A stretch of 64,000 nucleotides of DNA from Candidatus Hydrogenedens terephthalaticus JGI OTU-1 (lineage in GTDB: Bacteria > Hydrogenedentota > Hydrogenedentia > Hydrogenedentales > Hydrogenedentaceae), in the NCBI GenBank assembly GCA_000493945.1, contig AWNW01000013.1, forward strand, positions 4,177 to 68,176. The letters are read 5' to 3'. The first letter of the stretch is position 1; each line of letters begins with the position of its first letter. Made by a program: the position numbers and the translations under genes. Below, piece after piece: positions 42,679 to 51,961 of the stretch. The notes under the pieces were generated by a model. The model saw nothing but the letters and a program-made list of their open reading frames with translations. It was not told where the DNA came from and ran no database searches.

Positions 42679-43833
42679 ATGGAACCTTTCTCTTTTTCAA
42701 ATATACTCAATAAATGGAGTTCAGAACTTATTCAAGAAATATATCAAAGAACTGATGAAGACAAAGTTTTGCATGCTTTGGACAAAGATACTTTATCTAT
42801 TGAAGATTTAATTGCACTCCTATCCCCAAAGGCACAACCTTTCCTCGAAAAAATGGCTCAAAAAGCAAACCGACTAACACGATGGCACTTTGGCAGAACC
42901 ATATCTTTATATGCACCTATTTATCTTTCCAATCTTTGTGCATCGGATTGTGTATATTGTTATTTTGCATCGCATTCGGGTATCCGTGAAAAACGAGTTA
43001 CACTCACCGAAGAACAATTACGGAGCGAATGCATTGCATTGAATGAAAAGGGAATTCAGACTATATTACTTCTTACAGGTGACGCCCCTAAAATAGTCCC
43101 TGTAGATTACATATCTCAGGCAGTGCGTATTGCGAAAGAGTACTTTAAATCGGTTAGTATCGAGGTGTATTCCATGGATGAAGAACATTATGCGCAATTG
43201 GCAAAAGACGGAACTGAAGGCGTTACCTTATACATGGAAACTTATGATAAAGACACTTATGATAAGGTTCATTTATCCGGAAAGAAAAAAGATTACCTAT
43301 ACCGCCTCGATGCTCTGGAAAGAGCTGGAAGAGCCGGTATTCGTAGGCTTACTTGCGGCGTCCTGCTGGGATTAAGCGACTGGCGACTTGATATTGTATG
43401 GCTTGCATTACATGCAAAATATTTAGAAAAAATGTGCTGGCAAAGCGTTGTTTCTCTCTCATTCCCGAGACTAAAACATACCCCTTCTCGTTTTAAGGTT
43501 CCTCATATAGTCAGTCTTCAGGAATTGGTTCAAATTATCACCGCCATGCGACTTTTCATGCCTTATTCTCCTTTCAATTTAAGCACTCGTGAAAGTGCAG
43601 AAGTGCGTAACCATCTAATTCCATTAGGAATTACTTCCATGAGTGCCGGTTCTTCAACTCGTCCCGGAGGCTATAAGGTTTATCAGGGGACTACCCCTAC
43701 ACAGCGTCCCGTATTGGAACAATTTGAAATTGATGACCAACGAACCGTAGAAGAAGTTGTATCTGCCATCAAAGATAAAGGATATGACCCTGTCTGGATT
43801 GACTTTGACCCCGGCTTTATAAAATCATTATAG
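42679..43833 (+). CDS. thiH: 2-iminoacetate synthase
   Basis: This radical SAM enzyme cleaves tyrosine to dehydroglycine for thiazole synthesis. The cluster motif is NLCASDCVYCYF (C-x3-C-x2-C) near residue 80. The protein also has VSIEVYSMDEEHYAQL, VTLYMETYDKDTYDKVH and a C-terminal MSAGSSTRPGGY region as in ThiH. Length (384) is normal. It forms an operon with thiG. Confidence 0.95.
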   Translation: MEPFSFSNILNKWSSELIQEIYQRTDEDKVLHALDKDTLSIEDLIALLSPKAQPFLEKMAQKANRLTRWHFGRTISLYAPIYLSNLCASDCVYCYFASHSGIREKRVTLTEEQLRSECIALNEKGIQTILLLTGDAPKIVPVDYISQAVRIAKEYFKSVSIEVYSMDEEHYAQLAKDGTEGVTLYMETYDKDTYDKVHLSGKKKDYLYRLDALERAGRAGIRRLTCGVLLGLSDWRLDIVWLALHAKYLEKMCWQSVVSLSFPRLKHTPSRFKVPHIVSLQELVQIITAMRLFMPYSPFNLSTRESAEVRNHLIPLGITSMSAGSSTRPGGYKVYQGTTPTQRPVLEQFEIDDQRTVEEVVSAIKDKGYDPVWIDFDPGFIKSL

Positions 43834-43853
43834 AAAACAATAGGAGACTTAAA

Positions 43854-45458
43854 ATGAAAAAATACTCTATTCTCATCTTCCTTCTTGTCTTAATCTTTAC
43901 AGCAAATGCTCAAACAATAAACCCATCAGATTTCAAAGAACTTTCCCGAGAAAAATACATTGACAAATGTAAAGGAGCATGGTTAGGGCAAATGATAGGT
44001 GTAACTTATGGAGATAAGTATGAATTTCGTTCCAACGGAATTCCCATACTTGATTCCTTAGACGAATGGTCTTCAGAAGCATTAGAACGAGCCTTTGCGC
44101 AAGACGATTTATATGTAGAAATGACTTTTTTAGAATCGATTGAAAAACATGGAATTAATATTTCTTTTGAACAGGCTGGAAAAGCCTTTGCAGATTCAAA
44201 ATATCCTTTATGGCATGCGAACAAGGCGGGTCGGGAAAATGTCAGAAAAGGTATTATGCCTCCCCTATCGGGTCATCCTCGTTTTAATCCTCATGCAGAT
44301 GATATTGATTTCCAGATTGAAAGTGACTTATTCGGAATTATTACCCCTGGTTTATTTAAGGAAATGCAACAAATAGCAGAAGTTTTTGGCTCTATCATGA
44401 ATTATGGTGATGGCCTTTATGCTGGATACTTTATCGCAGGAATGTATTCCGCTTCTTTCTTTATTGAGGATAATGTAGAAGAAGTAGTTCAAATAGGGCT
44501 TTCATGTATCCCACCCGAAAGCACCTATCGCAAATGCATAGAAGATGTCATTACATCTTACCACCAGCACCCTGATGACTGGCTTGAAACATGGAAATAT
44601 ATCGAACACAAATGGCAGGATGATATAGACTGCCTACCGGGAAATCTTGTAAATATTGACGCAAAAATCAATGGTGCTTATGTGGTCATTGGCTTACTTT
44701 ATGGAAAAGGAGACTTAAAAAAAACACTTGAAATTTCAACTCGATGTGGACAGGATGCCGACTGCAATCCTTCATCAGCTGCCGGAATTTTATGTTGTAT
44801 GAAAGGTTTTTCCGCTTTAGAACCTCTCTGGAAAGAGCATTTGCCCAAAGTTAGTGATAATAAATTTATCTTCACAAATTACTCATGGAATACACTTATT
44901 GATGCATCGGTTCGTGTTGCTGAACAAATCATTCTAAAAGCAGGCGGAACTATTGAAAATGACATTTATAAAATTCCTGTTCAAACACCAACTCCACCAC
45001 CAACATTAGAGCAGTGGGTAAATAAAAAAGAAATTTTTAAACCACCAGTTCTTACTGAGGAAATAGCAAAATGGAACTCTCTCTGGAAAGTAAAATCTTG
45101 CATGAAATCGGAAGAAGTAGGTGTATTTCAAAATAAATTTAATCGTGATAATGTGCTTATACTTATTCCGCCAGAAGAAGGTGTTCCTGCTCTTATTGAA
45201 TACTTCTCTGAAATCCCAACAAATGCGAAACAATTATCAATAGAAACATGTTCACCCCTGAATAAACCTTTTTTACTTCGACTTAGAGTAGATTATTTTC
45301 TTGTCTATGAACAGACTGTTAATGATACACAGTGGGTAAAATTACCGGTAAATATTGAAAAATGGGCTGGTAGTCAACATGTAATAACCATAGAAATCTT
45401 TTCTATGGAGCAGAAAAATAACATCGCTGTCTGTTTGGGAAATATTACATTCCAATAA
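43854..45458 (+). CDS. Secreted ADP-ribosylglycohydrolase-family protein
   Basis: A signal peptide (MKKYSILIFLLVLIFTANAQ) precedes an ADP-ribosylglycohydrolase fold: DKCKGAWLGQMIGVTYGD at the start, AQDDLYVEMTFLE in the position of the first metal-binding motif, NIDAKINGAYVVIGLLYG, and CGQDADCNPSSAAGIL, the second metal-binding motif. Residues after ~390 are a Pro-rich linker and a beta-sandwich-like domain. Export is unusual for this family but is seen in Planctomycetes-type genomes; the true substrate outside the cell is unknown. GGAGA precedes the ATG. Confidence 0.8.
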   Translation: MKKYSILIFLLVLIFTANAQTINPSDFKELSREKYIDKCKGAWLGQMIGVTYGDKYEFRSNGIPILDSLDEWSSEALERAFAQDDLYVEMTFLESIEKHGINISFEQAGKAFADSKYPLWHANKAGRENVRKGIMPPLSGHPRFNPHADDIDFQIESDLFGIITPGLFKEMQQIAEVFGSIMNYGDGLYAGYFIAGMYSASFFIEDNVEEVVQIGLSCIPPESTYRKCIEDVITSYHQHPDDWLETWKYIEHKWQDDIDCLPGNLVNIDAKINGAYVVIGLLYGKGDLKKTLEISTRCGQDADCNPSSAAGILCCMKGFSALEPLWKEHLPKVSDNKFIFTNYSWNTLIDASVRVAEQIILKAGGTIENDIYKIPVQTPTPPPTLEQWVNKKEIFKPPVLTEEIAKWNSLWKVKSCMKSEEVGVFQNKFNRDNVLILIPPEEGVPALIEYFSEIPTNAKQLSIETCSPLNKPFLLRLRVDYFLVYEQTVNDTQWVKLPVNIEKWAGSQHVITIEIFSMEQKNNIAVCLGNITFQ

Positions 45459-45548
45459 ATACAAACATGAAAGAATCGTCCCAAATCGTTTAAAATATAT
45501 ACCTAACTAACAAAACATTGAAAACCTCTCACAAAAAGGAGTTTAAAT

Positions 45549-47006
45549 ATGGCTGTTGCTCCCATTAGTTTTCCAAAAATTCACTCAGGTCTCCCCTATA
45601 AAATCAAAGATATTAAACTGGCAGAATTAGGTAGAAAAGAAATCGAATTAGCAGAACATGAAATGCCCGGTTTAATGGCTCTTCGCGAAAGATATGCCAC
45701 AAAACAACCATTGAAAGGCGCCCGCATTATGGGTTCCCTTCACATGACAATCGAAACGGCTGTTCTAATAGAAACATTAAAAATATTAGGTGCAGATGTC
45801 CGCTGGGCTTCTTGTAATATCTATTCCACACAGGACCAGGCGGCTGCCGCCATTGTTGCTACAGGAACTCCGGTCTTCGCATGGAAAGGTGAAACATTGG
45901 AAGAATACTGGTGGTGCACTTATCAAGCCATGTGTTTCCCTAATGGAGAGACACCCAACATGATAGTAGACGATGGAGGAGATGCCACACTTCTTATACA
46001 TCGAGGATATGAATTAGAAGAGTATGTTCGTAAAAATGGTAAACTCCCTCCTATTAGTGACGGACATAAGGAACTCCAAATTATTGACAGTCTACTCCAT
46101 CAGATTTATCAAGAAGACCCCGAACGCTGGCACCGCACTGTTGAAAACTGGATTGGTGTATCCGAAGAAACAACCACAGGTGTCCATCGCCTATATCAAA
46201 TGATGAAAGAAGGCAAACTTCTAACGCGTGCCATGAATGTTAACGATTCCGTAACCAAATCAAAGTTTGATAATCTTTATGGCTGCCGCGAGTCGTTAGG
46301 TGATGGAATCAAAAGGGCTACCGATGTTATGATTGCGGGAAAAACAGTTGTTGTAGCTGGTTATGGTGATGTAGGCAAAGGTTGTGCTCAAGCAATGCGA
46401 GGGTTAGGAGCACGCGTTATAATCACCGAGATTGACCCTATCTGTGCTTTACAGGCGGCTATGGAAGGCTATGAAGTCATGAGAATGGAAGACGCCGCTT
46501 CCATCGGCGATATTTTTGTTACGGCAACCGGTTGTTGCGATGTTATCCGTGGCGAACACATGCTTAAAATGAAACATCGTGCTATCCTGTGTAATATCGG
46601 ACATTTCGACGCAGAAATTGATGTAAATTGGCTTGAAAAACAAGAAAATATCCGAGAAGAGAATATCAAACCGCAGGTAGATAAATTTATCTTCCCAGAC
46701 GGCAAAGAAATCATTTTGCTCGCCCGCGGAAGATTGGTTAATTTAGGCTGTGCCACAGGACATCCCTCTTTCGTTATGTCCAATTCATTCACAAATCAAA
46801 CCCTTGCCCAAATTGCTCTTTTTACCGAGCCAGAAAAATATGAACGAGGGAAAGTTTACACACTACCTAAAAAATTAGACGAAGAAGTTGCACGGCTGCA
46901 TCTCGAAAAAATTGGTGTAAAATTAGACCGACTAACTCAAAAGCAAGCAGACTACATTGGCGTTCCTATTGACGGACCCTACAAACCCGACCACTATCGC
47001 TATTAA
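45549..47006 (+). CDS. ahcY: Adenosylhomocysteinase
   Basis: This enzyme splits S-adenosylhomocysteine to adenosine and homocysteine, removing product inhibition of methyltransferases. KIKDIKLAELGRKEIELAEHEMPGLMALR opens it (first 20 residues are enough to identify it), GSLHMTIETAVLIETL and NIYSTQDQAAAAI follow, GYGDVGKGCAQAMRGLGA binds NAD, and the C-terminus GPYKPDHYRY carries the conserved Lys and Tyr. AAAGGAG precedes the ATG. No SAH riboswitch is recognisable in the 90-bp leader. Confidence 0.96.
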   Translation: MAVAPISFPKIHSGLPYKIKDIKLAELGRKEIELAEHEMPGLMALRERYATKQPLKGARIMGSLHMTIETAVLIETLKILGADVRWASCNIYSTQDQAAAAIVATGTPVFAWKGETLEEYWWCTYQAMCFPNGETPNMIVDDGGDATLLIHRGYELEEYVRKNGKLPPISDGHKELQIIDSLLHQIYQEDPERWHRTVENWIGVSEETTTGVHRLYQMMKEGKLLTRAMNVNDSVTKSKFDNLYGCRESLGDGIKRATDVMIAGKTVVVAGYGDVGKGCAQAMRGLGARVIITEIDPICALQAAMEGYEVMRMEDAASIGDIFVTATGCCDVIRGEHMLKMKHRAILCNIGHFDAEIDVNWLEKQENIREENIKPQVDKFIFPDGKEIILLARGRLVNLGCATGHPSFVMSNSFTNQTLAQIALFTEPEKYERGKVYTLPKKLDEEVARLHLEKIGVKLDRLTQKQADYIGVPIDGPYKPDHYRY

Positions 47007-47220
47007 TTTGCACACATAATTCATTTGAATGATCATGCAGAATAACCTACTTTTTAGATAAAAAGAAATAGACATAATAGATAGTGTGTTCTTCTCTATA
47101 TAATAAGGAAGTTTCCGACTTTGGCTTTGGTTCAAAGTAATCTGTGATTTCCCGAATTATAAACAAATCAATTAAAAAATATAGTTTTATACTTGTATTT
47201 ATTTGTGTAAGTTTCGTTTA

Positions 47221-47266
47221 AAAAACATACGGGCGAATGTATAAAAAATTCGCCCGTATATATTTT
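47221..47266 (+). terminator. Bidirectional terminator between ahcY and glmS
   Basis: A perfect 12-bp stem (ATACGGGCGAAT at 47227-47238 with its complement at 47248-47259) has A-rich bases on the left and ATATTTTTC on the right, so it can terminate both convergent genes. The remainder of the 270-bp gap (47007-47220) shows no gene or element. Confidence 0.8.
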
Positions 47267-47276
47267 TCTATATTCT

Positions 47277-49112
47277 TTATTCTACAGTAACGCTTTTCGC
47301 CAGGTTACGGGGTTGGTCTACATCGCATCCACGATTAACCGCAATATAATACGCAAACAATTGTAATGGAACAGCAACGACGATAGGACTAAAAGGTTCA
47401 TAACAATCGGGGACATATATAACATCTCTACTATGAGCGAGAATATCGTCATCGCCTTCTGTGGCTACGCTGATAACCAGTCCGCGCCGTGCTTTGATTT
47501 CCTGTATATTTGATACCATCTTTTCGTAGGTATCGCCTTTTACCGCAATACAAATAACAGGGAAGGTCTCAGTAACAAGGGCTATCGGGCCATGCTTCAT
47601 CTCTCCTGCTGCATAACCTTCTGCATGGATATAACTGATTTCTTTCAGTTTTAATGCCCCTTCTAAAGCACTCGGGAAATTAAAGTTTCTTCCCAAATAG
47701 AAGCAACTTTCTGCATCTTTATATTCTGGCCTATTGGCTAACTCTTTTACTTTATCATGATTTTTTAATATATAATCAACCTTTGCCGGAATGGTTCTTA
47801 AATGCTCAATCATTTCTCGGGCTTGTTGTTTGGTAAGTGTTCCACGAATTTGCCCTAACCATATTGTAAATAGTGCAAACGCCATACATTGTGATGTATA
47901 AGCCTTCGTAGAAGCTACGCCAATTTCCGGTCCCGCTTGTTGATATATAACACCGTGTGATTCGCGTGCAACACTGGATCCTACTACATTAACAATTGAA
48001 GCAACCTTAGCACCCCGACTTTTCGCAATGCGAATGGCTTCTAATGTATCGGCAGTTTCGCCAGATTGCGAAACAGCAATTAAGATTGTATTCGGTGGAA
48101 TAATTGGGTCTCTATATCGAAACTCCGACGCTAAATCCAATTCCACAGGAACACGGGCAAATTTTTCTATGAGATATTTACCGACCATTCCTGCATGCCA
48201 TGCTGTCCCACAGGCAACAACATAAATTTTCTGGCAGGCTTTTAATTCATCCTCAGAAATATTCATATCCCTCAATTGCACCTTATCAGAGCCTTCTTCT
48301 ACCCGTCCCCGAAGTGTGCTTTGAAGCACCTCTGCTTGCTGGAAGATTTCTTTTAACATGAAGTGAGGATAGCCTTCCTTCTCTGCTGCGGAATCGTCCC
48401 ATTCTACATTATGAACATGAACAGGGATAGAGTTTCCCTCAACATCCTCTATGCAAATGGTATCTCTCTTTATCTCACAGACATGTCCATTATCAATATA
48501 AATAACTTTTCGAGTATATTTCATAATAGCAGGCACATCCGAAGCAATATATCCCTCTCCGTCTCCAATACCAACAATGAGAGGACTACCATTTCTTGCG
48601 GCTATCAGCACATCCGGATTGTTCTTGCATATAACACCGATAGCATAGGCACCTCTTAAATCTTTGAGGGCTCGTTGAACTGCTTTGAATAAATCGCCAT
48701 CATAATATTTCCTTACCAGATGAACTATAGTTTCCGTATCAGTCTGGCTTCTGAATTTAATACCTTCTGCCTGTAATTGTTCACGAAGTTCATGAAAATT
48801 CTCGATAATACCGTTATGCACCACAGCGATTTCCATGTTTGTATCAAAATGAGGATGTGAATTTACCTCAGATGGTTCTCCATGTGTTGCCCAGCGTGTA
48901 TGTCCAATACCCAATTGACCCTGTATTGGATGTTGTTCTAATTTAGCATCAAGTACTTTTAATTTTCCCACACTTTTTACGAACTCTAAACCATTATTAT
49001 TTACAACAGCCACACCTGCTGAATCATATCCACGATATTCTAAACGATGCAGACCTGAAAGAATAATTTCTACTGCATTTTTGGGACCAATATAACCTAC
49101 AATTCCACACAT
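47277..49112 (-). CDS. glmS: Glucosamine-6-phosphate synthase (isomerizing)
   Basis: GlmS makes glucosamine 6-phosphate from fructose 6-phosphate and glutamine, the first step to peptidoglycan and LPS amino sugars. Cys2 (MCGIVGYIG) is the glutaminase nucleophile; HTRWATHGEPSEVNSHPH and HNGIIENF belong to the amidotransferase domain; two SIS domains follow (CGTAWHAGM, SQSGETADTLEAI; LGRNFNFPSALEGALKLKEISYIHAEGYAAGEMKHGP). The end AKSVTVE is canonical. It follows fba by 79 bp, too short for a glmS ribozyme. Confidence 0.97.
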   Translation of the reverse strand: MCGIVGYIGPKNAVEIILSGLHRLEYRGYDSAGVAVVNNNGLEFVKSVGKLKVLDAKLEQHPIQGQLGIGHTRWATHGEPSEVNSHPHFDTNMEIAVVHNGIIENFHELREQLQAEGIKFRSQTDTETIVHLVRKYYDGDLFKAVQRALKDLRGAYAIGVICKNNPDVLIAARNGSPLIVGIGDGEGYIASDVPAIMKYTRKVIYIDNGHVCEIKRDTICIEDVEGNSIPVHVHNVEWDDSAAEKEGYPHFMLKEIFQQAEVLQSTLRGRVEEGSDKVQLRDMNISEDELKACQKIYVVACGTAWHAGMVGKYLIEKFARVPVELDLASEFRYRDPIIPPNTILIAVSQSGETADTLEAIRIAKSRGAKVASIVNVVGSSVARESHGVIYQQAGPEIGVASTKAYTSQCMAFALFTIWLGQIRGTLTKQQAREMIEHLRTIPAKVDYILKNHDKVKELANRPEYKDAESCFYLGRNFNFPSALEGALKLKEISYIHAEGYAAGEMKHGPIALVTETFPVICIAVKGDTYEKMVSNIQEIKARRGLVISVATEGDDDILAHSRDVIYVPDCYEPFSPIVVAVPLQLFAYYIAVNRGCDVDQPRNLAKSVTVE

Positions 49113-49191
49113 TTTTAAACAATCCTTTCCTGTTTAAGATTGGCATTTATATTTGTTACAAAACTTTTAGGGACTACTCTAAATGGGATTT

Positions 49192-50232
49192 CTACTTCTT
49201 GTAATAAGACTTCATATCATCCAGAGTTAATGGCTTGTAGTCACCTGCATGACCAGCCTGACCGAAGGCTTTCATTCTCTCAACATATACTTGATATGCC
49301 GCTTCACGAGCCGGTTTTAAGTAATCTCTGGGGTCAAATTTCTCTGGTTGTTCCCAAAATACCTTACGAATAGCACCCGTTATCGCTAAACGACTATCGG
49401 TATCAACATTTACCTTACGAACACCATTCTCAATACCTTTCTTAATCTCTTCTAATGGGATACCTTTGGTACCCGGCATTTTGCCACCATATTTGTTAAT
49501 AATATCCACCAATTCTTGAGGCACAGAACTGGAACCATGCATTACCATGTGACAATTGGGCATTCTTTTGTGAATTTCAATAATACGATCCATGGCTAAT
49601 TTCGGTGGTAATACTTCTCCTGTAACGGGGTCTTTTCTTGAAGATTTATAAGCACCGTGACTTGTTCCAATAGCAACAGCAAGAGCGTCTACACCCGTTT
49701 GTTTTACAAATTCTTCTGCCTGGGCAGGGTCTGTTAAATGGGCTTCGACATCTTTATCAGACAAGCCTGCTCCGTGACCATCTTCAATTCCACCAAGACA
49801 ACCCAATTCTGCCTCTACTGTTACACCTAATGGATGGGCTAATTCGATAACTTTCATTGTAATTTCAAGATTACCTTCGTATGTATTCGGTGTTTTTGCA
49901 TCCTCTTTGAGGGAGCCATCTATCATTACGGATGTAAATCCAAGTTCTATGGCTTGCTTACATGTTTCTACACTGTTTCCATGGTCCAAATGCAATGCCA
50001 CGGGGATATGCGGATATTCTTCTACTGCCGCTTCCATCAACTTCTTCAGGTAAATCATCTTACTATATTTCAATGCACCCCGACTTGCCTGTATGATAAC
50101 AGGACTGTTGGTATCATTTGCAGCCTGCATAATCGCCTGGATTTGCTCCATATTATTCACATTGAAAGCACCCACACCGTAGCCGCCTTTGGCTGCTTCA
50201 TCAAGTATTTGTCTCATAGGAACTAATGGCAT
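49192..50232 (-). CDS. fba: Class II fructose-bisphosphate aldolase
   Basis: This zinc aldolase cleaves fructose 1,6-bisphosphate to DHAP and glyceraldehyde 3-phosphate. VGAFNVNNMEQIQAIM, ALHLDHGNSVETC (zinc His), SVMIDGSLK, VEAELGCLGG, AIGTSHGAYK and VMHGSSSVP are the expected motifs, and VNVDTDSRLA precedes the C-terminal helices. The 346-residue length suits the class IIB (Calvin-cycle-type) group. AAGGAGA precedes the ATG. It is upstream of glmS on the same strand; a promoter candidate is at 50344-50373. Confidence 0.95.
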   Translation of the reverse strand: MPLVPMRQILDEAAKGGYGVGAFNVNNMEQIQAIMQAANDTNSPVIIQASRGALKYSKMIYLKKLMEAAVEEYPHIPVALHLDHGNSVETCKQAIELGFTSVMIDGSLKEDAKTPNTYEGNLEITMKVIELAHPLGVTVEAELGCLGGIEDGHGAGLSDKDVEAHLTDPAQAEEFVKQTGVDALAVAIGTSHGAYKSSRKDPVTGEVLPPKLAMDRIIEIHKRMPNCHMVMHGSSSVPQELVDIINKYGGKMPGTKGIPLEEIKKGIENGVRKVNVDTDSRLAITGAIRKVFWEQPEKFDPRDYLKPAREAAYQVYVERMKAFGQAGHAGDYKPLTLDDMKSYYKK

Positions 50233-50343
50233 AACATTTCTCCTTAATTTAATTGTTTATAGTATTATTACTCTTACAGTTTTTATAGATTTACTTTCCA
50301 CTAAATTAATTAGGATTATAGACGGGCAGATAAAAGTTGTTTA

Positions 50344-50373
50344 ATTATAACATTTATTCAAAATATAATTCAA
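50344..50373 (-). promoter_or_regulatory. Candidate promoter of fba-glmS
   Basis: On the minus strand TTGAAT (50368-50373) and TATAAT (50344-50349) are 18 bp apart. The -35 overlaps the stop of the upstream glycosylase gene; the transcript would have a leader of about 105 nt. Confidence 0.4.
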
Positions 50374-51074
50374 CCACCTTTTTCACAATTAAAAATAGGA
50401 TATTTGTTTAAGGGACATTGTGAACATTTAGGTATTTTCCTACAATAATCTTTTCCTGTCCAGACAATAAGCCCATGATATTCTTTATAAATATATACAT
50501 CTTGGGGTAGATATGTATGAAAATAATTTTGTATCTCATTGTAATTTAATTTTTCATCAAGAATCCCGTGCCTTGAAAAAATTCGTCTTGTATAAGCGTC
50601 TACGACAAAAATTCGATGTCCACAGGCATAAAGTAAAATATCATCTGCAGTTTCAGGTCCAATACCTTTTATATTTAGCAACTCGTTTCTTAGTTCAGAA
50701 ATATTTTTATGAGCCATTTTTTCAATTTTTCCATCATATTTTTCAATCAGGTATTTACAAAATATGATAAGTCGTTCTGCTTTCTGTCGAAAATATCCTG
50801 AAGGTCGTATAGCCTGTTCCAGTTGATTTCTATCACATTGAATTATTTTATAGGGATTTAGCAAGTCCTCTTTTTTTAAATTCTCAATGGCTTTTTCTAC
50901 ATTAGTCCATGCGGTATTTTGTGTTAATATTGCCCCAATAGCGATTTCAAAAGGAGTTTCACCGGGCCACCAACCTGTGGGTCCATAAAAATCCGATAAG
51001 GTATTATAAACTTCCATTAATGTCGGTCGTTCCTTTTCTTTCCGCTTCTTCCTGCTACAAGACTTCATATTCAC
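50370..51074 (-). CDS. HhH-GPD DNA glycosylase, endonuclease III-related
   Basis: This base-excision repair glycosylase belongs to the endonuclease III superfamily, of the COG2231/MagIII kind (GWWPGETPFEIAIGAILTQ, NVEKAIENLK). The helix-hairpin-helix is IKGIGPETADDILLYA; the catalytic Asp is in VVDAYTRRI. The Lys used by Nth for lyase chemistry is replaced by Glu (GPETA), so it should be a monofunctional glycosylase. Four C-terminal Cys (CRKIPKCSQCPLNKYPIFNC) bind a 4Fe-4S cluster. The start is GTG overlapping the previous stop (GTGA); an ATG two codons later is possible. Its link to the methyl-transfer genes upstream is unexplained. Confidence 0.85.
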   Translation of the reverse strand: MNMKSCSRKKRKEKERPTLMEVYNTLSDFYGPTGWWPGETPFEIAIGAILTQNTAWTNVEKAIENLKKEDLLNPYKIIQCDRNQLEQAIRPSGYFRQKAERLIIFCKYLIEKYDGKIEKMAHKNISELRNELLNIKGIGPETADDILLYACGHRIFVVDAYTRRIFSRHGILDEKLNYNEIQNYFHTYLPQDVYIYKEYHGLIVWTGKDYCRKIPKCSQCPLNKYPIFNCEKGG

Positions 51075-51961
51075 GATATTTTCTCAACTTCACTCCGTAT
51101 GGCTCGTATATGTTCCGGGGTAGTTCCACAACAACCACCAATAATCCTTGCCCCGTTTTTATAGAAACCTGGGACATACTTTGCAAACATTTCAGGCGTT
51201 TCTGGATAACGAATTCCTTCATCGGTTATTTGGGGTTGCCCTGCATTCGGATAAACTAAAAAAGGTACTCCTTTTTCATAAGCATACATTTTTTGCAATA
51301 GAACACACATATCCTCCACAGATAATGTGCAATTTACCCCAAGAATAGACACCCCTATTTGTTTCATCTCCTGAATAAACACTTCGGGGGTTGTCCCCAT
51401 AATCGTATTAAATCGTTCTCCATCACTACTTCGCATAAAAGTAAAACTGACAACTATCTCCAACTTTGTATTTTCCTTCACAGCACGCACAGCACATCGG
51501 GCTTCATCCAAATCTGACATTGTCTCAATGGTGCAAGAATCCGCACCTCCTTTTTCTAATGCAATAGCCTGCTCACGGAACGATTCATACAATTCATCTT
51601 CGGATACATCACCCATCATTATAAACTTACCACTGGGACCTATAGAAGCAAGCACATGGCACTTTTCTCCTACAGCTTTCCTTGTTAGGTAGGCGGCTTT
51701 TCTATTAAGTTCCTTTGCTTCGTTTTCTAAACCGTAAGATTTTAATTTTACTCGATTTCCTCCAAAACTATTAGTAGAAACCAAATCGGCTCCTGCTTCT
51801 TTATATGCAATGGCAATCCCACTCACAATGTCTGGATGTTCGATATTCCATAGTTCGGGACATTCTCCTGCCTGCATACCTGCCTTTATTAATAATGTTC
51901 CCCAGCCACCATCACCGACTAAAATTTTACCTGCTTTTATTTTTGATAATATACTATCCAT
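51071..51961 (-). CDS. Homocysteine S-methyltransferase domain protein (MetH-N/BHMT type)
   Basis: This is a zinc-dependent homocysteine methyltransferase corresponding to the first module of MetH. VGDGGWGTLLIKAG and STNSFGGNRVKL open the barrel; zinc Cys are in LGVNCTL and GGCCGTTPEH. The methylfolate, B12 and reactivation modules of MetH are absent. The frame is open to 52063, but the ATG at 51961 is chosen: AAAGGA precedes it and it shares one base with the upstream stop (TGATG). It probably takes methyl from the corrinoid protein two genes upstream and makes methionine. Confidence 0.85.
   Translation of the reverse strand: MDSILSKIKAGKILVGDGGWGTLLIKAGMQAGECPELWNIEHPDIVSGIAIAYKEAGADLVSTNSFGGNRVKLKSYGLENEAKELNRKAAYLTRKAVGEKCHVLASIGPSGKFIMMGDVSEDELYESFREQAIALEKGGADSCTIETMSDLDEARCAVRAVKENTKLEIVVSFTFMRSSDGERFNTIMGTTPEVFIQEMKQIGVSILGVNCTLSVEDMCVLLQKMYAYEKGVPFLVYPNAGQPQITDEGIRYPETPEMFAKYVPGFYKNGARIIGGCCGTTPEHIRAIRSEVEKIS

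Noticed and set aside
49113..49191. glmS ribozyme
   Set aside because: The spacer upstream of glmS is only 79 bp and lacks the ribozyme core.
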